NCBI RefSeq assembly: GCF_016342405.1
Contig: NZ_JAEINN010000012.1
Span: 62,001-126,000 of the forward strand
Direction of reading: 5' to 3'
Source: Maridesulfovibrio ferrireducens
GTDB lineage: Bacteria; Desulfobacterota; Desulfovibrionia; Desulfovibrionales; Desulfovibrionaceae
Length of the DNA stretch: 64,000 nt
The notes under the pieces were generated by a model, which ran no database searches, was not told where the DNA came from, and worked only from the letters and a program-made list of their open reading frames with translations. Positions 18,288 to 25,550 of the stretch are shown here, piece by piece. Each line of letters starts with the position of its first letter. The first letter of the stretch is position 1. A program made the position numbers and the translations under genes.

Positions 18288-18755
18288 TTATTTAAACTCG
18301 TGAATGAGTTTTGCTTTTCTAATTCTGTCCCATTCCAGTTTGACAGGCTCTTCCTGATCTGCAAGCTGGAGCACTAAACCTTCATCGTCGGTTTCGATTA
18401 AAATTCCGCGAAAGTTTTTACGCTCTTCAAATGACATGATGAGCGCAACTTCCAATTTTTTACCGATGTTGGCTGCAACCTGTTCAGGTTTGAAAAATTT
18501 GCGTTCTAATCCCGGAGAGGAAACCTCTAAAACGTATGCGTTGTCGATAACTTCTTCAACTTCAAGCATAAGTCCTATTTCTCTGCTCACCTTGGCGCAC
18601 TGATCAATGCTGACACCCGACTCGTTCTCAATATAAATGATTACGGTCGGACGGTTTGCGGAGGTCACTTCAACACCCCAAAGTGAAAGTCCCATGGCAC
18701 CGAGTGCAGGTTCCACGAAATCACTTATTTTCTTGGCTAATGAGCCTTGCTCCAC
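18288..18755 (-). CDS. rimP: ribosome maturation factor RimP
   Basis: Factor for 30S subunit maturation, about 155 aa from the GTG at 18755. The frame is open for 22 more codons upstream, but the extra sequence runs through a terminator hairpin and does not look like the family. Typical RimP segments are GLSLWGVEV, INQ-like SIDQCAKVSREIG, YVLEVSSPGLERKF and the C-terminal Sm-like domain ending IRKAKLIHEFK. The start site is only moderately supported (GGGG upstream). It is the first gene of the operon with nusA, just downstream of a probable 6S RNA gene. Confidence 0.88.
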   Translation of the reverse strand: MEQGSLAKKISDFVEPALGAMGLSLWGVEVTSANRPTVIIYIENESGVSIDQCAKVSREIGLMLEVEEVIDNAYVLEVSSPGLERKFFKPEQVAANIGKKLEVALIMSFEERKNFRGILIETDDEGLVLQLADQEEPVKLEWDRIRKAKLIHEFK

Positions 18756-18789
18756 GATAATCCCCGTTTTTATTGTCGCTTGGCGACCA

Positions 18790-18822
18790 AAATAAAAAAA
18801 GTGGACCCGAAAAAGGCCCACC
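18790..18822 (-). terminator. terminator of the 6S-like RNA, upstream of rimP
   Basis: On the minus strand GTGGGCC and GGGTCCAC form a stem with one G-U pair around a TTTTTC loop, followed by TTTTTTTATTTT. It separates the small RNA from rimP; readthrough could add to nusA operon transcription. Confidence 0.75.
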
Positions 18823-18950
18823 TCAGCATCTTAAACCCAACAAAAAGGTTACAGTATGAGGCCTGATGCGGAGTGAATAGGTGTGCCAAGCTTCTTTTAA
18901 GAAGTATATTGCTCACCAAATAACAAACTCTGAGATACACCCGCACCGAG
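18790..18950 (-). ncRNA. ssrS: probable 6S RNA (SsrS-like)
   Basis: A gene-free stretch has a strong minus-strand promoter (TTGACA at 18985-18980, 17-base spacer, TAAGTT), an RNA body of about 160 nt and a terminator. The transcript can pair its ends (CCTCGGT near the 5' end with GCTGAGG near the 3' end). Between them it contains GGTGAGCA and CTATTCAC segments reminiscent of the conserved 6S positions either side of the terminal stem, with the apical hairpin CTTCT/AGAAG. 6S RNA mimics an open promoter and sequesters sigma-70 polymerase. Identity rests on architecture, size and these short motifs; an unrelated small RNA is possible. Confidence 0.6.
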
Positions 18951-18956
18951 GACAGC

Positions 18957-18985
18957 AACTTAGGCGTATCGATTTGCAATGTCAA
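18957..18985 (-). promoter_or_regulatory. sigma-70 promoter of the 6S-like RNA
   Basis: On the minus strand a consensus -35 TTGACA (18985-18980) is followed by a 17-base spacer and TAAGTT (18962-18957). Expected transcription start is near 18950. Confidence 0.7.
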
Positions 18986-19153
18986 GCCTTGTGATTTTTT
19001 AAGCTGAGAGGCTTTTGGTACTGTAGGAGAGTCTTTTTACTCAGTCCGGGTATCTTGTAGAATTAATACCATATAAGATAGGCTTACAGCAAATCATATT
19101 CGCAATTGTAAATTGTAGGGAATTTATCAATATTTTAAGACTAGCTTGATGAT

Positions 19154-19182
19154 TTGACATGTTCGGATCATGTGTTATTTTA
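19154..19182 (+). promoter_or_regulatory. sigma-70 promoter of the repeat protein gene
   Basis: TTGACA at 19154-19159, a 17-base spacer and ATTTTA at 19177-19182 (alternatively TTTATA two bases on) lie about 35 bases upstream of the repeat protein start. It gives this gene its own transcription unit. Confidence 0.55.
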
Positions 19183-19217
19183 TAGGTAGATATACGTAAA
19201 TAAAAAGCGGGTGAATT

Positions 19218-19490
19218 ATGCCTATTCTTACAGATAATATTATAGCAGGGCCAGCAGGGCACATCACAGCCGGACCAGCCGGGTCTTTTTCCGCGGGTGG
19301 TCCCGGTGCAGTAATAGCAGGGCCGGCAGGTCATGTTCAAATTTTACCGGCGACTCAAGGTGTAAGAAGTGCTGATGCCACCATGGCCTTCGAAGTTTTG
19401 GATGCGACACAGGGTTTTGAGGGCGTGGACGCAACTCAGGCTGTTTTCCCAGAATCATCTGTCGGGGTTGTTATTCATTATACGGCCTGA
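19218..19490 (+). CDS. AGPAG/ATQ repeat-rich small protein
   Basis: Protein of 90 aa that I do not recognise. Residues about 9-40 contain three AGPAG units and an AGGPGA variant, each followed by a short beta-prone stretch (HIT, SFS, AVI, HVQI). Residues about 44-75 contain four (P/D)AT(Q/M) units (PATQGV, DATMAF, DATQGF, DATQAV). There are no Cys or Lys residues, no signal peptide and no membrane segment. The composition suggests a small repeat fold or an assembly-forming protein. GCGGGTG precedes the ATG. It has its own promoter and terminator and lies just upstream of the flagellar sigma-54 operon, though nothing proves a flagellar role. Confidence 0.6.
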   Translation: MPILTDNIIAGPAGHITAGPAGSFSAGGPGAVIAGPAGHVQILPATQGVRSADATMAFEVLDATQGFEGVDATQAVFPESSVGVVIHYTA

Positions 19491-19519
19491 TTATATCCCC
19501 ATAAACATGTTTTGAACTG

Positions 19520-19556
19520 TCCCGGTTGAGTTAACACTCAACCGGGATTTTTTTTA
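19520..19556 (+). terminator. rho-independent terminator after the repeat protein gene
   Basis: A perfect 11-bp stem (TCCCGGTTGAG / CTCAACCGGGA, loop TTAACA) is followed by TTTTTTTT. It isolates the repeat protein gene from the flagellar operon. Confidence 0.9.
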
Positions 19557-19616
19557 TTCAAAATTATTCTTCTCACTCTTCATACCTCATTATTTGATTT
19601 TTATCTTTTGTTCATA

Positions 19617-19633
19617 TTGGCCTGCTGTTTGCA
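19617..19633 (+). promoter_or_regulatory. sigma-54 promoter of the flgF operon
   Basis: TTGGCCTGCTGTTTGCA has the invariant GG and GC of the -24/-12 elements separated by exactly 10 bases, and lies 41 bases upstream of the flgF start. Sigma-54 control of rod/hook genes is common in polar-flagellated bacteria. An enhancer-binding protein such as FlrC/FlgR is expected but not in the window. Confidence 0.75.
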
Positions 19634-19673
19634 AGTACAGTTGCAAGCAATCGCCTTTTTTAGGAGAAAAGAT

Positions 19674-20441
19674 ATGCAAACCAGTACATTTAGTGCCCTT
19701 TTTGGGGCCATGTCCAACGAACACAGGGTTAATATCAGCGCCAATAATTTGGCGAACGTGAATACTACAGGCTTTAAACGGGACACCTGCGCTTTCGAAG
19801 ACACCTTTGTTAAATTTGCTCACGATTACGTTGTGGATGCAAAGCCGTTCATACGGGACAAAAACATGTTTCCGGAGCCTAAAATAATGGCCCGACCAAG
19901 GTTGTCTGAAGAGGTCATAGATATGTCTCAAGGCTCTTTTCAAAAAACCGGTAACTCACTTGATTTTGCTATCAGGGGTGACGGATTTTTCAAAGTTCAG
20001 AAGGACGGAGGCGAGTTCTACACTCGTAACGGGGTGTTTACTCTCTCTCCTGAAGGAAACCTGATGACTGAGCAGGGTTATCCTGTGATGGCTTCCGGGG
20101 GTGTTGTGGCGATCCCTCCAAGGGCTGAAGTTACAGTTGATGGAACCGGAGTTATCCGGGCGAACGGGGAGGAGCTTGCGCAGCTTGATTTTGTTGAGGC
20201 TGTAGACCCTCGAACCGTAAAGAAAGAGGGCGAAAATTTATATACAATCGGCGGAGAGGTTCTTCCTGGAACCGGAGATATTCTTCAAGGGTTTATTGAA
20301 AAATCCAATGTTGAAGTTGTAACTGAAATGGTCTCTATGATCGAATGTCAGCGCAGCTTCGAAATGTATCAGAAAATGATTTCCGGCACTGATGAACTTG
20401 ACAAGAAAGTTATTCAGCAAGTCGGTCAGACAGCAATGTAA
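19674..20441 (+). CDS. flgF: flagellar basal-body rod protein FlgF
   Basis: Proximal rod component of about 255 aa. The N-terminal rod signature NISANNLANVNTTGFKRD is clear, and the C-terminal SNVEVVTEMVSMIECQRSFEMYQKMI block is the conserved coiled-coil partner. I start at the ATG at 19674, preceded by TAGGAG 8 bases upstream; the frame is open further up but would add non-family residues. It is first in the long flagellar operon, followed after 17 bases by flgG. It could equally have been named flgG-like; order and size favour FlgF. Confidence 0.88.
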   Translation: MQTSTFSALFGAMSNEHRVNISANNLANVNTTGFKRDTCAFEDTFVKFAHDYVVDAKPFIRDKNMFPEPKIMARPRLSEEVIDMSQGSFQKTGNSLDFAIRGDGFFKVQKDGGEFYTRNGVFTLSPEGNLMTEQGYPVMASGGVVAIPPRAEVTVDGTGVIRANGEELAQLDFVEAVDPRTVKKEGENLYTIGGEVLPGTGDILQGFIEKSNVEVVTEMVSMIECQRSFEMYQKMISGTDELDKKVIQQVGQTAM

Positions 20442-20458
20442 CATAGGGGGATAGAGTT

Positions 20459-21241
20459 ATGATGCGTTCTCTTTGGACAGCTGCAACAGGAATGGTTGCA
20501 CAGCAGACTCATATTGATGTTCTTTCGAATAACCTTGCCAACGTAAATACTCAGGGTTTCAAGAAAAGCAGGGTTGAGTTTGAGGATTTGATGTACCAGA
20601 CCATGCAAATTGCCGGGACTCAGGTTCAGGGTGGCAACAGGCTTCCTACAGGTATGCAGATTGGTATGGGTGTTAAGGAAGTAAGTATCCATAAATTTTT
20701 CAGTCAGGGTTCTTTTGAAAATACCGGAAACCCGCTGGATATGGCAATTGAAGGACGCGGTTTTTTCCGTATCGATCATAATGGCGAAGACGGTTATACC
20801 CGTGCCGGAGCATTTAAACTTGATAATGAAGGGCGTGTCGTAACCTCTAACGGATATGCACTACAGCCTGAATTTGTTGTTCCTCCTGAAGCTGTTAACG
20901 TTGTTGTCTCTGAAAAAGGCCATATGGCAGCTCTTGATAAGAACGGTATTGAATTGGCGGCAGTTGATATTCCTATTTATGATTTTATCAATGAAGCCGG
21001 ACTTAATGCTGTCGGTAAAAATCTCTATGTGACAACTGAAGCTTCCGGTGCGCCGGTAGAAGGAGTGCCCGGAGATGACAGGTTCGGAACCATCTCTCAG
21101 GGGTATCTTGAAGGTTCAAACGTGGAGTTGGTAGATGAAATGGTAGGACTTATTGTCGGACAGAGAGCTTATGAAACCAACTCCAAAGTTCTAACAACTT
21201 CAGATTCTATGCTTCAGACCGCAATTAATGTGAAAAGATAA
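20459..21241 (+). CDS. flgG: flagellar basal-body (distal) rod protein FlgG
   Basis: Distal rod protein of 260 aa, the usual length. It has MMRSLWTAATGMVAQQ at the N-terminus, the rod signature DVLSNNLANVNTQGFKK, the specific GTQVQGGNRLPTGMQIG stretch seen in FlgG, and the C-terminal SNVELVDEMVGLIVGQRAYE block. It forms the rod segment that passes through the P and L rings encoded just downstream. GGGGGA precedes the ATG. Confidence 0.95.
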   Translation: MMRSLWTAATGMVAQQTHIDVLSNNLANVNTQGFKKSRVEFEDLMYQTMQIAGTQVQGGNRLPTGMQIGMGVKEVSIHKFFSQGSFENTGNPLDMAIEGRGFFRIDHNGEDGYTRAGAFKLDNEGRVVTSNGYALQPEFVVPPEAVNVVVSEKGHMAALDKNGIELAAVDIPIYDFINEAGLNAVGKNLYVTTEASGAPVEGVPGDDRFGTISQGYLEGSNVELVDEMVGLIVGQRAYETNSKVLTTSDSMLQTAINVKR

Positions 21242-21312
21242 ACCGGGTGAAGGGTAATGTCGTCATTCGGCGGGATTACTTGATTTCTCCTGCTCGGAAC
21301 AGGGTGGTACTT

Positions 21313-22320
21313 ATGACGTTTGCAGAAAGATATATAAACCTTAGCAGGGCATCAGTAATGTTTCTGGTAATAGCAGCTATAGCTGTTCTTGCTGTTACTT
21401 CTGCTGATGCGGCAACAAAGGAAAATAATGATTGGCGTATAGTCATCAAGTCTGCTGCAACTGTTAACGATGCGAGAGTCAGGCTTGGAGATGTTGCTGA
21501 TTTTTATGGCAATCTTCCGGCTGAAACGAAGAGAGATCTCTCACAAGTAGAGTTATGGAATGCGCCGCCCAGAGGTCGCAAACCCATAAGTGTTAACCGC
21601 ACGAAACTTAAAGTCATCTTAAAGCACTATCTCGGTGATATGATCTCAAATTGCGTACTTCCTGCCACTTTGACTATTCAATCCGGCGGTAAGGTTATGA
21701 GCGGAGCAGAGCTTCAACGAGTGGTTGTCAAAGTCTTGACTCCTCGTGCCAGAGCTTTGGATGGTAATTACAAGTTCAGAGATTTCAAACTGCCGGATCA
21801 TCTTTTTTATTCTGATGTAATGGACAGTTTGAAAGTTCAACTGCCGCAGAATTTGAAGCCTGGAAATAATTCTTTCAGAATGGAAATAGTCAGCGTCGAC
21901 GGACAGGTTTTGCGTAATTTGTCCGGTAGTGTGTTTATGGATCTTTGGAAGCCTGTTCCTTGTCCGGTTCGCCCCCTGAATCGCAAGGAAATACTTACAC
22001 CAGACCTGATTACTTGGAAAAATCAAAATATGGCTCATATGGGTGACAGGGCTTGGGATGGCAAAGGCGGTCCTTGGAGAGTCAGGGTTCCTGTCGGAAC
22101 CGGACAGCCTATTATGAAGTCCTCCATTGAGCCTGCTCCGGTCATTGCACGCGGGGATAAAGTCTCCTTAGTTTTTCAAAGTGCTCACCTGCGTTTGACT
22201 ACTCCCGTCGAGTCATTAGAGGACGGAGGCGTTGGGCAGACCATAACGGTACGCAACTTGCAAACTAAAAGAAAAGTTATTGCTAAAGTTCTCAACGCTC
22301 AGACTGTTTCAGTCAGGTAA
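21313..22320 (+). CDS. flgA: flagella basal body P-ring formation protein FlgA
   Basis: Periplasmic chaperone for P-ring assembly, about 335 aa. The start is uncertain: the frame opens at a GTG at 21247, but the ATG at 21313 has AGGGTGG 5 bases upstream and leads into a signal peptide (VMFLVIAAIAVLAVTSADA). The C-terminal SAF-like domain carries the FlgA features VGTGQPIMKSSIEPAPVIARGDKV (in two parts) and VRNLQTKRKVIAKV. It lies between flgG and flgH, ahead of the ring genes it serves. Confidence 0.87.
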   Translation: MTFAERYINLSRASVMFLVIAAIAVLAVTSADAATKENNDWRIVIKSAATVNDARVRLGDVADFYGNLPAETKRDLSQVELWNAPPRGRKPISVNRTKLKVILKHYLGDMISNCVLPATLTIQSGGKVMSGAELQRVVVKVLTPRARALDGNYKFRDFKLPDHLFYSDVMDSLKVQLPQNLKPGNNSFRMEIVSVDGQVLRNLSGSVFMDLWKPVPCPVRPLNRKEILTPDLITWKNQNMAHMGDRAWDGKGGPWRVRVPVGTGQPIMKSSIEPAPVIARGDKVSLVFQSAHLRLTTPVESLEDGGVGQTITVRNLQTKRKVIAKVLNAQTVSVR

Positions 22321-22341
22321 GTAACCGCGGAGGAAGGAAAA

Positions 22342-23040
22342 ATGAAAAAATCAGTATTGGCAGTTTCGCTATTAATAATCCTTAGTGCCGGATGCACACC
22401 TGCCAAGCAGACCCCAACACCTATGCCGGTTATGACTCCGCCAGTGTCTTACGAACCGGAAGCGTTGAATAATCCGGGATCTCTCTTTTTACCTTCAAAT
22501 TCAGAATATCTTTTTGATGACAACAGAGCTCGCAGAATCGGCGATATAGTTGTTGTGACTGTTACTGAAATCAGCAAGGGCAAGCATACTTCGAATTCAA
22601 AAGCTGAGCGTGAAAATAAAACAGGTATGAGCGTCTCGAATTTCTACGGGGGTCCTTTAGCTGTAGTAGATGCTTTCAACCTTAAGGGAAATGCCGGAGA
22701 TACTCCGCTTATCGGCTCTGATACTTCCAACAAATTTAAAAGTACCGGCGAAACAAAGAATGAGTCGACTCTCACAGCTTCTGTTGCCTGCCGGATAGTT
22801 AGAATTCTTCCCGGCAATGTCATGCAGGTTGAAGGTGCAAGGCAGGTCAGAATTAATGAAGAAACACAGGTTCTGGTTGTTCGCGGTCTGCTCAGACAGA
22901 GAGATATCGGCCCCAGCAACACTGTGCAGTCCAGTTATCTTGCAGATGCTCAGATTGAAGTCTACGGACGCGGCATTCTTGCAGATAAGCAGAGACCCGG
23001 ATGGCTCTCAAGAATTCTTGATAACGTATGGCCTTTCTAG
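22342..23040 (+). CDS. flgH: flagellar L-ring protein FlgH
   Basis: Outer-membrane lipoprotein of 232 aa forming the L ring. A signal peptide ends in the lipobox LSAGC (Cys at about residue 18). Family blocks are SLFLPSNSEYLFDDNRARRIGDIVVVTV, the ESTLTASVACRIVRILPGN strand and the C-terminal VQSSYLADAQIEVYGRG (each partly quoted). AGGAAGG precedes the ATG. It is followed by the P-ring gene flgI, as in many flagellar operons. Confidence 0.94.
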   Translation: MKKSVLAVSLLIILSAGCTPAKQTPTPMPVMTPPVSYEPEALNNPGSLFLPSNSEYLFDDNRARRIGDIVVVTVTEISKGKHTSNSKAERENKTGMSVSNFYGGPLAVVDAFNLKGNAGDTPLIGSDTSNKFKSTGETKNESTLTASVACRIVRILPGNVMQVEGARQVRINEETQVLVVRGLLRQRDIGPSNTVQSSYLADAQIEVYGRGILADKQRPGWLSRILDNVWPF

Positions 23041-23100
23041 TCAGCATAATATTTTCAGCAGTTTAATTTCGAGTCAAAGTTGACCAAACCGGAGGATAAG

Positions 23101-24234
23101 ATGAAACGTGGTAATAGGATGAACAATATATCAGCAGGGTTTACGGCAACCATACTGCTTTTGTTCGTCATATTTATGCACGCACAGCCGGTAGAAGCTG
23201 TCCGTTTGAAGGATATTTCTTCTTTCAGTGGTGTGCGTGACAATGCTCTGGTCGGATACGGTCTTGTTGTCGGTCTTTCGGGCACCGGTGACGGAACGAA
23301 TTCGGCTTTCACGATTACCTCCATGATGAACATGCTCGAAAAAATGGGTGTGCAGGTTGATCGCAGCTCCATCAAGCCCAAGAACGTTGCGGCGGTAATG
23401 GTAACTGCTAAAATGCCGGTATCTGCTAAGCCCGGCGCACCGCTTGATGTAACAATTTCATCCATCGGTGACTCTAAAAGTCTTTTCGGCGGAGTGCTGC
23501 TGCTTACACCTCTTAAAGGTATAGACGGAAATGTTTATGCCTTGGCACAAGGAGCGCTTACTGTAGGTGGTTTTTCGGCCACCGGTGAAGCCGCAACTGC
23601 TTCGAAGAACGTAGTCACTGTTGCCCGGATTCCTAACGGAGCAACAATTGAAAGATCAGTTTCTTTTGCCTTTAATAAGCAGAGAAAGATTACCATCAAT
23701 CTCGGTATGTCAGATTTCGGAACCATCATGCAAGTTGTTAAAAGGATAAATACTGCTATCGGCGGGAAATACGCTACAGCAGTTGATGCTTCAACTGTAG
23801 ATCTTGCCATCCCTGATAATTTCAGAGGAAATATGGTTCCTTTGATGGCTTCCCTTGAGAATCTTGAAATCAGCCCGGATGTAAAAGCGAAAGTCGTGGT
23901 TGATGAAAAGACAGGCACAGTTGTTCTCGGACGTAACGTACGCCTGACCAAGGTCGCAATCGCTCACGGAAACTTGCAGGTGATCATTGCTGAAGGCGCA
24001 GATGTCAGCCAGCCCGGTCCGTTTGCTCCTGAAGGTGCTCAAACAGTCACTACCCCTGAAACAGACTTACAGGTTGAAGAAGATAATAACAGGCTGATGC
24101 TTGTTGAAGGTGCCACTTTGCAGGAACTGGTTGACGGATTAAATGCTATCGGCGCAACCCCGCGTGACCTCATATCCATTCTCAGGACAATGAAGGTTGC
24201 CGGAGCACTGCACGCAGAACTGGAGGTCATATAA
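23101..24234 (+). CDS. flgI: flagellar P-ring protein FlgI
   Basis: Periplasmic P-ring subunit, about 377 aa from the ATG at 23101, which has GGAGG 8 bases upstream; an in-frame ATG at 23080 is less well placed. A signal peptide ends near HAQPVEA. Conserved FlgI segments include [48 protein letters not shown] and the C-terminal [27 protein letters not shown] (in parts). The stop overlaps the flgJ-type gene region by coupling through the GGAGGTC site. Confidence 0.95.
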   Translation: MKRGNRMNNISAGFTATILLLFVIFMHAQPVEAVRLKDISSFSGVRDNALVGYGLVVGLSGTGDGTNSAFTITSMMNMLEKMGVQVDRSSIKPKNVAAVMVTAKMPVSAKPGAPLDVTISSIGDSKSLFGGVLLLTPLKGIDGNVYALAQGALTVGGFSATGEAATASKNVVTVARIPNGATIERSVSFAFNKQRKITINLGMSDFGTIMQVVKRINTAIGGKYATAVDASTVDLAIPDNFRGNMVPLMASLENLEISPDVKAKVVVDEKTGTVVLGRNVRLTKVAIAHGNLQVIIAEGADVSQPGPFAPEGAQTVTTPETDLQVEEDNNRLMLVEGATLQELVDGLNAIGATPRDLISILRTMKVAGALHAELEVI

Positions 24235-24235
24235 C

Positions 24236-24994
24236 ATGATTATCACCGGACATGATGCTGCTACAGCAAAAGCAAGTGCCGAAGGTCAGGAACTGCTTGG
24301 TTTTAAGAATCAATTGAATTCTCTCAATGATAAAATCTCAGGCGGCAAAGATGTCGAAGAAGGCCTCCGTACCGCTTGTAAGAAGTTTGAAGCTGTCTTT
24401 ATGGGTAAAATCTGGAAGCAGATGCGTAAGGGCGTTGAGAAGTCCGGTTATCTGAGCAATCGGTATGAAGACCAGTATACTTCAATGTTTGATAAGGACT
24501 TTTCGGAAAAGCTTGCTGATGGCGGCGGAATCGGACTCGGAGACATGCTTTATCAGCAGCTCAGGTCAAAGCTTGATAACGCCAGCAAAGCGACTCTTCC
24601 CGGAACCGGAAACTCTACAGGACTTAAGACTCTTGATGAAGTAGGACGCAAAGGTTCAAGGGAAGGTGATCATCTTAAAAAGAATGAAAATATCGGGGCT
24701 AACGGTATTCCGGGGATTCCACTTCCTAAGCCGGGGATTGCTCTGGATGACTCCGATTTTCCTTTTGCTCATCAGGTTGAAAGAAAGCTGTCTCGTGAAA
24801 TGGAAGCTATAAATGAAGAGACTGAGTCCGGAACTGAAAAGTCCGCTGTGAAAGATGTTTCTTTTTTGAGCAGACCGGAAGCAATGGCCAGGATTGAAAA
24901 TTTGGCTCGAAGAATTGAGATGGAACATGACAAGAAAGTTTATGGAAAGGGAGTCACTGCTGACGAAATTGGCAGGAAACTTGCTGGTATATAA
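24236..24994 (+). CDS. rod-binding protein (FlgJ N-terminal domain type)
   Basis: Protein of about 252 aa with a FlgJ-type rod-binding domain in its first half (ACKKFEAVFMGKIWKQMRKG and FSEKLADGGGIGLGDMLYQQL). The second half is hydrophilic and has no muramidase domain, so it would scaffold the rod but need a separate peptidoglycan hydrolase. The ATG at 24236 is one base after the flgI stop and preceded by GGAGGTC. A longer frame from 24197 overlaps flgI and is unlikely. The C-terminal half looks like an anti-sigma or chaperone-style linker but is not recognisable. Confidence 0.85.
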   Translation: MIITGHDAATAKASAEGQELLGFKNQLNSLNDKISGGKDVEEGLRTACKKFEAVFMGKIWKQMRKGVEKSGYLSNRYEDQYTSMFDKDFSEKLADGGGIGLGDMLYQQLRSKLDNASKATLPGTGNSTGLKTLDEVGRKGSREGDHLKKNENIGANGIPGIPLPKPGIALDDSDFPFAHQVERKLSREMEAINEETESGTEKSAVKDVSFLSRPEAMARIENLARRIEMEHDKKVYGKGVTADEIGRKLAGI

Positions 24995-25070
24995 GTACAG
25001 GATTTGTATATTAAAAAGAAATTTTACTAATCTCAATTAAAATAGTTGCTTAGCAGTTAGGGGAGATGAA

Positions 25071-25550
25071 ATGATTAGACTCATACAGGAAAATATTAAC
25101 AGGCAGTCAAAGGCTGTATTGTTGCTTTTCATGCTCCTTAAGGAAGAATTTTCCTTACTTATGAACAAAGATCCTCATGGAGTGACTAGAGTTGAGATGG
25201 TAATTCAGGAGCTTATGCGCCAGATTGCCTCTGAACGTATGTCCCTTAGAGGCTTAGTTCAAAAAGTTGACCCTGCTGCGAAGAGAATGAAAGAAATTTT
25301 GCCGGCACTTGCTGATGAGCAGAGAGAGAAAATTGAGAATCTGCTTGCCATGATGGATACTCGTGAACAGGAATGCGCGGTTCAGGCTACTAAGAATCAG
25401 CAGCTTGCACAGGCCTTGCTGGATCAGTCCTCTTCAATGCTTGATTTTTTGCATCGCGAAATAACACCTAAGAATCATAATGTTTACTCCGCTCGCGGGA
25501 GATACCAGAACGTAGCACCACCAGCAACACTGATTAACGGGAGATTGTAA
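25071..25550 (+). CDS. FlgN-like flagellar export chaperone
   Basis: All-helical protein of 159 aa placed directly before flgK, with which it overlaps at ATG/TAA. Size, helical pattern (RQIASERMSLRGLVQKVDP, LLAMMDTREQECAVQATKNQ) and position fit FlgN, the cytosolic chaperone for the hook-junction proteins FlgK and FlgL. GGGGAG precedes the ATG. Sequence conservation in this family is low, so the call relies partly on context. Confidence 0.8.
   Translation: MIRLIQENINRQSKAVLLLFMLLKEEFSLLMNKDPHGVTRVEMVIQELMRQIASERMSLRGLVQKVDPAAKRMKEILPALADEQREKIENLLAMMDTREQECAVQATKNQQLAQALLDQSSSMLDFLHREITPKNHNVYSARGRYQNVAPPATLINGRL

Noticed and set aside
18770-18985. A 71-aa minus-strand frame over the small RNA gene
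   Set aside because: It coincides with the promoter, RNA body and terminator, and lacks a ribosome binding site. The RNA explanation fits better.
19264-19458. A 64-aa minus-strand frame opposite the AGPAG repeat protein
   Set aside because: No start signal, and the plus frame has promoter, ribosome binding site and terminator.
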